A stretch of 9,819 nt of DNA from an uncultured bacterium. Its GTDB lineage: Bacteria > Verrucomicrobiota > Lentisphaeria > Oligosphaerales > Oligosphaeraceae. Position 1 is the first letter of the stretch. Every line of letters starts with the position of its first letter. Made by a program: the position numbers and the translations under genes. Below are positions 6,448-9,819 of the stretch, one piece after another. Under the pieces are notes generated by a model, which was given only the letters and a program-made list of their open reading frames with translations, searched no databases and was not told the origin of the DNA. Location: contig URJM01000068.1 in assembly GCA_900548225.1 (NCBI GenBank), positions 1 to 9,819 of the forward strand, read 5' to 3'.

Positions 6448-8880
6448 ATGAAGAGAGGAGAGGAGCATTCGCATCATGTTCTGGGCTATCCCCAGTTATT
6501 GGAGGAGATAGCCGGCTATGTGCAAAGCTCTGGCGGGCGCAGGCGCGTCCTTGCGTTGCGCCCCGTCTCCCAATTGCCTGAGATTCAAAGGCGCCGCGGA
6601 CTCTATGAGGACCTCATTCGCCTGAGCGAATGTGCATACGGGTTGCCATCCCTTTCCTTTGAAGAGCTTGGCGGCGTGCTTGTCCGCGTCCAGCCGGAAA
6701 ACGCACTTCTTGACGGAATGGAGCTGCGGCTGTGCTTGTCGCAGTTGCAGCTCGCATGGGAATTGCGGCAATTCCTTTCAGGCGCACCTGTCGACAATCT
6801 TCCCGTCTTCTCCGCCCTGGTTGCAAGAATTGATCCGTGCGAAGAACTTCGCCTGGCTTTGGCACGCTCGGTGGATGTCGACGGAGGCATTCTGGATGGC
6901 GCAAGCGAGGTTCTTCGTGACATAAGGCGTCGTCGCTCTGCAACGGAGCGTCACATACAGCGTTCTCTTGACGAACTTGTTCACTCCAGCGAGGCGGAAG
7001 GGTTCCTCCAGGACAGGTTTGTCACACAGCGCAATGGCAGGTATGTCATACCTGTGAAGAGGGATTCCCAGTCGCGTGTCCCAGGCCTGGTTCACGACAT
7101 CTCGTCCTCAGGGCAGACAGTCTTCGTGGAGCCTTCCTCCACTCTTGCACAGGGCAACGAACTCTCTACGCTTGCCGCAGAGGAACGTGAAGAGGTGCGA
7201 AGAATTCTTGCAAGGCTCTCCGAGGGGGTCAGGCGCAACAATGACGCGCTTCGCCAAAACGAGGCGTTAATGGAGGAGCTGGATGCGGCCGCGGCAGTGG
7301 CGCGCTGGGCGGCAGAGTATTCCTGCGTCCTGCCGGCATTCGGGGGATTCCTGAAGCTCTCATGCGCAAGACACCCGCTCCTGCTGTCGCAATTCCGGCG
7401 TGAAGGCGCAGGGCGAAAGGTCGTCCCACTAGACCTTGAACTTCCCAGAGGGACAACTACACTTGCTATAACTGGCTCAAATACAGGAGGTAAGACTGTT
7501 ATTCTAAAAACGGTCGGACTTCTGGCGCTCGCCGCACAGACTGGACTGCCCGTCCCCGCCGGACAGGACTCGCTCTTCCCTGTCTTCAAAAACATCCTCG
7601 CCGACATAGGCGATGAACAGTCACTCAACGATAATCTCTCAACATTCTCGGGACACCTGGCCAATATGTCCAGTATCCTGCATGAGGTGGCAGGAGAGGG
7701 CGAGTCGCTTGTGCTGCTTGACGAACTTGGCAGCGGAACCGACCCGGCCGAGGGAGGGGCAATCGCCTGCGCCGTCCTAAAGGAACTGGCACGCCATAAG
7801 TGCCTGACAATGGCGACAACACACCTGGGTGTCGTAAAAAACTACGTCCACGCGACAAATGGCATGGTTAATGGCGCCGTCCGATTTGACGAGGAAAGCC
7901 TCCAGCCCGAATATGTTCTCGAGCTTGGACGCCCCGGGGCAAGCCACGCCCTCGAAATCGCGCGAAGCCTGGGAATGCCGCCACATGTCCTGAAGAGCGC
8001 AGAAGGCTTCATCAATGGAGAGGAACTCAGGCTCGAGGAACTGCTGTCACGACTCGAGGCGGAACATAAGTCGCTTCTTCTCCAAAAGTCAAAGGCAAAG
8101 GACGCCGCTGACGCGGCCGAAGCCGCACATGCCCAGGCACGACGACAACTCCAGGAACTCAAGGAAACACGAAAGAAAAAGCTAAATGACGCAATCTCCG
8201 AGGCGTCTTCAATTGTCGACAACACCCGCCGGCAACTCGAAAATCTCCTCAGGGATGTAAGGGAGGCTGCACGACGACAGGGCAGGGACACAGATCCAGA
8301 GGACAAGGTGGGAAAGGCGGCCTCCATGGCACGAAAGGCCATTGCAAAGAAACAGGACGACCTGGAAAAGGGGCTCAGCCAGACCTCGGCCAAGCCCGCC
8401 GTCAAAAGCATCCCCGCAGATAAATTGGCCGTGGGAAGACGAATCTGGGTGGAAAGACTCGCCGCACATGGACGCGTCTTGCGGGTCGACCAGAACCGCA
8501 GGCAAATCGAGGTGGATGTCAACGGAATACCATTTGTGATTAGGGCAAGCGAGGTATTCCCCGAAATGGAACCCGAACCACAGCAGAAGGCTCACGAACG
8601 CATCGTCGTGAAAACCCCCGTCTTCCAAGGACAGACTTCACACGAGATTCTCCTGGTCGGAATGAGAGTCGAAGACGCAATCGACAGGCTGACGCAGTAT
8701 CTTAACGATTGCGTCCTCGCAAATCTTACGCAAGTCCGAGTGGTCCACGGCTTCGGGACTGGACGCCTTAGGGAGGCAATCCACCAGTTTCTCAAACACC
8801 AGTCCTTCGTCAAAAGCTTCTGCCTTGGAACAAATCCACAGGAGGGCGGGGCAGGAGTCACATTCGTGAATCTTCAATAG
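6448..8880 (+). CDS. mutS2: MutS2 ATPase (DNA recombination suppressor / ribosome-rescue family)
   Basis: MutS2 lacks the MutS mismatch-recognition domains. It is known as an inhibitor of recombination in some bacteria and as a factor splitting collided ribosomes in Bacillus subtilis. The 810-residue product shows the MutS core and lever helices (about 10-310), Walker A GSNTGGKT (343-350) followed by VILKTVGLLALAAQTGLPVPA, and Walker B LLDELGSGTDPAEGG with Asp425 and Glu426. A long charged coiled coil follows (about 525-620), then a KOW-like segment (GRRIWVERLAAHGRVLRV onward) and a C-terminal Smr domain (about 732-810) with HGFGTG starting at His767. The usual LDLRG at the head of the Smr domain reads ILLVG (734-738), losing the Asp and Arg linked to Smr nuclease activity. 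The ATG directly follows the preceding TAG (TAGATG) with no separate leader, suggesting translational coupling. Length is close to the B. subtilis protein. Confidence 0.96.
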   Translation: MKRGEEHSHHVLGYPQLLEEIAGYVQSSGGRRRVLALRPVSQLPEIQRRRGLYEDLIRLSECAYGLPSLSFEELGGVLVRVQPENALLDGMELRLCLSQLQLAWELRQFLSGAPVDNLPVFSALVARIDPCEELRLALARSVDVDGGILDGASEVLRDIRRRRSATERHIQRSLDELVHSSEAEGFLQDRFVTQRNGRYVIPVKRDSQSRVPGLVHDISSSGQTVFVEPSSTLAQGNELSTLAAEEREEVRRILARLSEGVRRNNDALRQNEALMEELDAAAAVARWAAEYSCVLPAFGGFLKLSCARHPLLLSQFRREGAGRKVVPLDLELPRGTTTLAITGSNTGGKTVILKTVGLLALAAQTGLPVPAGQDSLFPVFKNILADIGDEQSLNDNLSTFSGHLANMSSILHEVAGEGESLVLLDELGSGTDPAEGGAIACAVLKELARHKCLTMATTHLGVVKNYVHATNGMVNGAVRFDEESLQPEYVLELGRPGASHALEIARSLGMPPHVLKSAEGFINGEELRLEELLSRLEAEHKSLLLQKSKAKDAADAAEAAHAQARRQLQELKETRKKKLNDAISEASSIVDNTRRQLENLLRDVREAARRQGRDTDPEDKVGKAASMARKAIAKKQDDLEKGLSQTSAKPAVKSIPADKLAVGRRIWVERLAAHGRVLRVDQNRRQIEVDVNGIPFVIRASEVFPEMEPEPQQKAHERIVVKTPVFQGQTSHEILLVGMRVEDAIDRLTQYLNDCVLANLTQVRVVHGFGTGRLREAIHQFLKHQSFVKSFCLGTNPQEGGAGVTFVNLQ

Positions 8881-8899
8881 CTGCATTAATCATCAACTT

Positions 8900-9694
8900 A
8901 TGAAGAAGGAAATCATTGAGGCGAATCAGACGGCCTCCACGCCATGCGACGGAGGAGAGGGCAAGGGGGACAGTCTCCCCGAAATCGACCAGCTGCTCGA
9001 AAAACTCGATGTCAGGACACGCGACAGCGACTTCAATACGCTGCGGAAAATGGTCGAGGACGCTCTTAAGGGCGGGTCGCAGAATGCAATGGAAACACCG
9101 GCGCCATTCCGCTGGCAGGACGGGCTGATCGAAAAACGGGTCACATACAATGCGTCTGTCCTCGATGTGGGATGTGGCAATGGAGACCTGCTTGTCAGGC
9201 TCTCCGAAGCAAAAAAAGCAAAGGTGCAGGGCATCGAAATCAACCAGGAAATGGCTATGCGCTGCATCGAAAGGGGAATCCCGACATGCCACGGGGATCT
9301 CGAGGCATGCGTCAGAATATTCCAGGACAAAAGCTTCGATTTCGTCATCCTCGAAGAGACACTCCAAACCCTGCAACACCCCATCGACGTCCTTAGGGAA
9401 ATCCTGCGCGTGGGAAATGAAGTCGTAGTCTCCATTCCTAATTTCGCACACTGGAGGGTGCGACTCGCATTCAGTCTGGGAGGAAGAATGCCCAAGACTG
9501 CCTCACTGCCCCATACATGGTATAATACGCCAAATATCCACCTTTGCACGCTAAACGATTTCATGGACTGGATTGAGACGGATCATGTCAAAATCCTCGA
9601 AAGCTGGAGCCTCGTCTCCGGAAATATCATCCCATACGAGGCAAAACATAACCTGACCGCAGAACAGGCACTGTTCGTCCTGGCCTCGAATTGA
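8900..9694 (+). CDS. metW: MetW-type class I SAM methyltransferase-fold protein
   Basis: MetW is a SAM-methyltransferase-fold protein usually found next to and working with MetX (homoserine O-acyltransferase) in methionine synthesis. The match is strong from residue 87: VLDVGCGNGDLL (87-98, SAM glycine loop), GIEIN (111-115, acidic strand-2 end), RCIERGIPTCHGDLE (121-135), SFDFVILEETLQTLQHP (145-161), LRVGNEVVVSIPNFAHWRVR (169-188), GRMP (195-198) and LPHTWYNTPNIHLCT (203-217), the last block being highly typical of MetW. There are about 85 residues before the glycine loop, whereas typical MetW has about 20. The extension is charged and shows no known domain. No clear Shine-Dalgarno precedes the ATG at 8900; in-frame ATG codons at residues 51 and 64 are alternative starts. 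It lies 19 nt after mutS2 and is probably co-transcribed. No metX is in this window. Confidence 0.88.
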   Translation: MKKEIIEANQTASTPCDGGEGKGDSLPEIDQLLEKLDVRTRDSDFNTLRKMVEDALKGGSQNAMETPAPFRWQDGLIEKRVTYNASVLDVGCGNGDLLVRLSEAKKAKVQGIEINQEMAMRCIERGIPTCHGDLEACVRIFQDKSFDFVILEETLQTLQHPIDVLREILRVGNEVVVSIPNFAHWRVRLAFSLGGRMPKTASLPHTWYNTPNIHLCTLNDFMDWIETDHVKILESWSLVSGNIIPYEAKHNLTAEQALFVLASN

Positions 9695-9710
9695 TTCATT
9701 GCACGCTGCA

Positions 9711-9723
9711 CAAACAGTGTTTG
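9711..9723. repeat. 13-bp perfect inverted repeat after metW
   Basis: CAAACA and TGTTTG flank a single central G, 17 nt after the metW stop. As RNA it would give only a five-base-pair stem with a three-base loop and has no following T run, so it is a poor intrinsic terminator. It could be a protein-binding half-site pair or chance. Confidence 0.35.
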
Positions 9724-9726
9724 AAC

Positions 9727-9808
9727 CACGAAAAAACACGAAATACACGAAAAAAACACGAAGGAGGGGGAAGAGGGAGAACCACGAATGGACACGAATG
9801 GACACTAA
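9727..9808 (+). repeat. CACGAA short-period intergenic repeat
   Basis: CACGAA occurs at 9727, 9737, 9746, 9757, 9783 and 9793, and a CACTAA variant at 9803. Start-to-start steps are 10, 9, 11, 26, 10 and 10 nt. Two units are preceded by the same four bases, making GAACCACGAA at 9723-9732 and 9779-9788. A purine-rich GGAGGGGGAAGAGGGAG stretch lies between the two groups. The region follows the metW stop, has no credible gene on either strand, and continues towards the window edge. Similar ACCACGAA/ACACGAA tracts are, as far as I recall, spread between genes in various environmental bacteria. Confidence 0.8.
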
Positions 9809-9819
9809 AATATTAAAAC

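Noticed and set aside
9711..9723. Intrinsic terminator after metW
   Set aside because: The stem is only five base pairs, AT-rich, and is followed by no T run.
9551..9805. Minus-strand frames rich in Phe, Val and Ser at the right edge
   Set aside because: They are translations of the CACGAA repeat and of the reverse of metW, with no recognisable domain.

Overview
The window looks like chromosomal DNA of a Gram-negative bacterium of moderately high GC. An LpxC (lipid A) homologue points to an outer membrane. Tandem GFO/IDH/MocA oxidoreductases, an HTH-less biotin ligase, MutS2 and MetW together would fit the PVC superphylum (Lentisphaerae, Kiritimatiellota, Verrucomicrobia or Planctomycetes). 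That placement is inference and no single gene proves it. I see no tRNA, rRNA, CRISPR array, insertion sequence or phage gene. Coding density is very high.

Left block, minus strand (1-4901), five genes read right to left with gaps of 44, 9, 9 and 6 nt, probably one transcript: two closely related GFO/IDH/MocA NAD(P)-dependent oxidoreductases (3783-4901 and 2659-3738); a divergent LpxC-family deacetylase (1615-2649); an alpha/beta hydrolase whose nucleophile position is glycine (766-1605); and a biotin protein ligase whose C-terminus is cut off by the window edge (1-759).

Centre (4902-5118): a 217-nt AT-richer divergent intergenic region that must hold the promoters of both blocks.

Right block, plus strand (5119-9694), three genes in tight order: an RsuA/RluB-family rRNA pseudouridine synthase with an acidic N-terminal tail and a C-terminal tail of seven perfect FDRDRKP repeats; MutS2, whose start codon abuts the preceding stop; and a MetW-type methyltransferase domain protein 19 nt further on. 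The right edge (9727-9808) carries a non-coding CACGAA repeat with about 10-bp spacing.

The blocks do not form one pathway. The right block mixes ribosome or RNA maintenance functions (pseudouridine synthase, MutS2) with methionine metabolism (MetW). The left block mixes sugar-type redox, envelope-like and biotin functions. No clearly new multi-gene system is visible. The points most worth a second look are the two enzyme homologues with altered active sites standing side by side (LpxC-like and hydrolase), the MutS2 Smr domain lacking its LDLR motif, the repeat-tailed pseudouridine synthase, and the CACGAA repeat.
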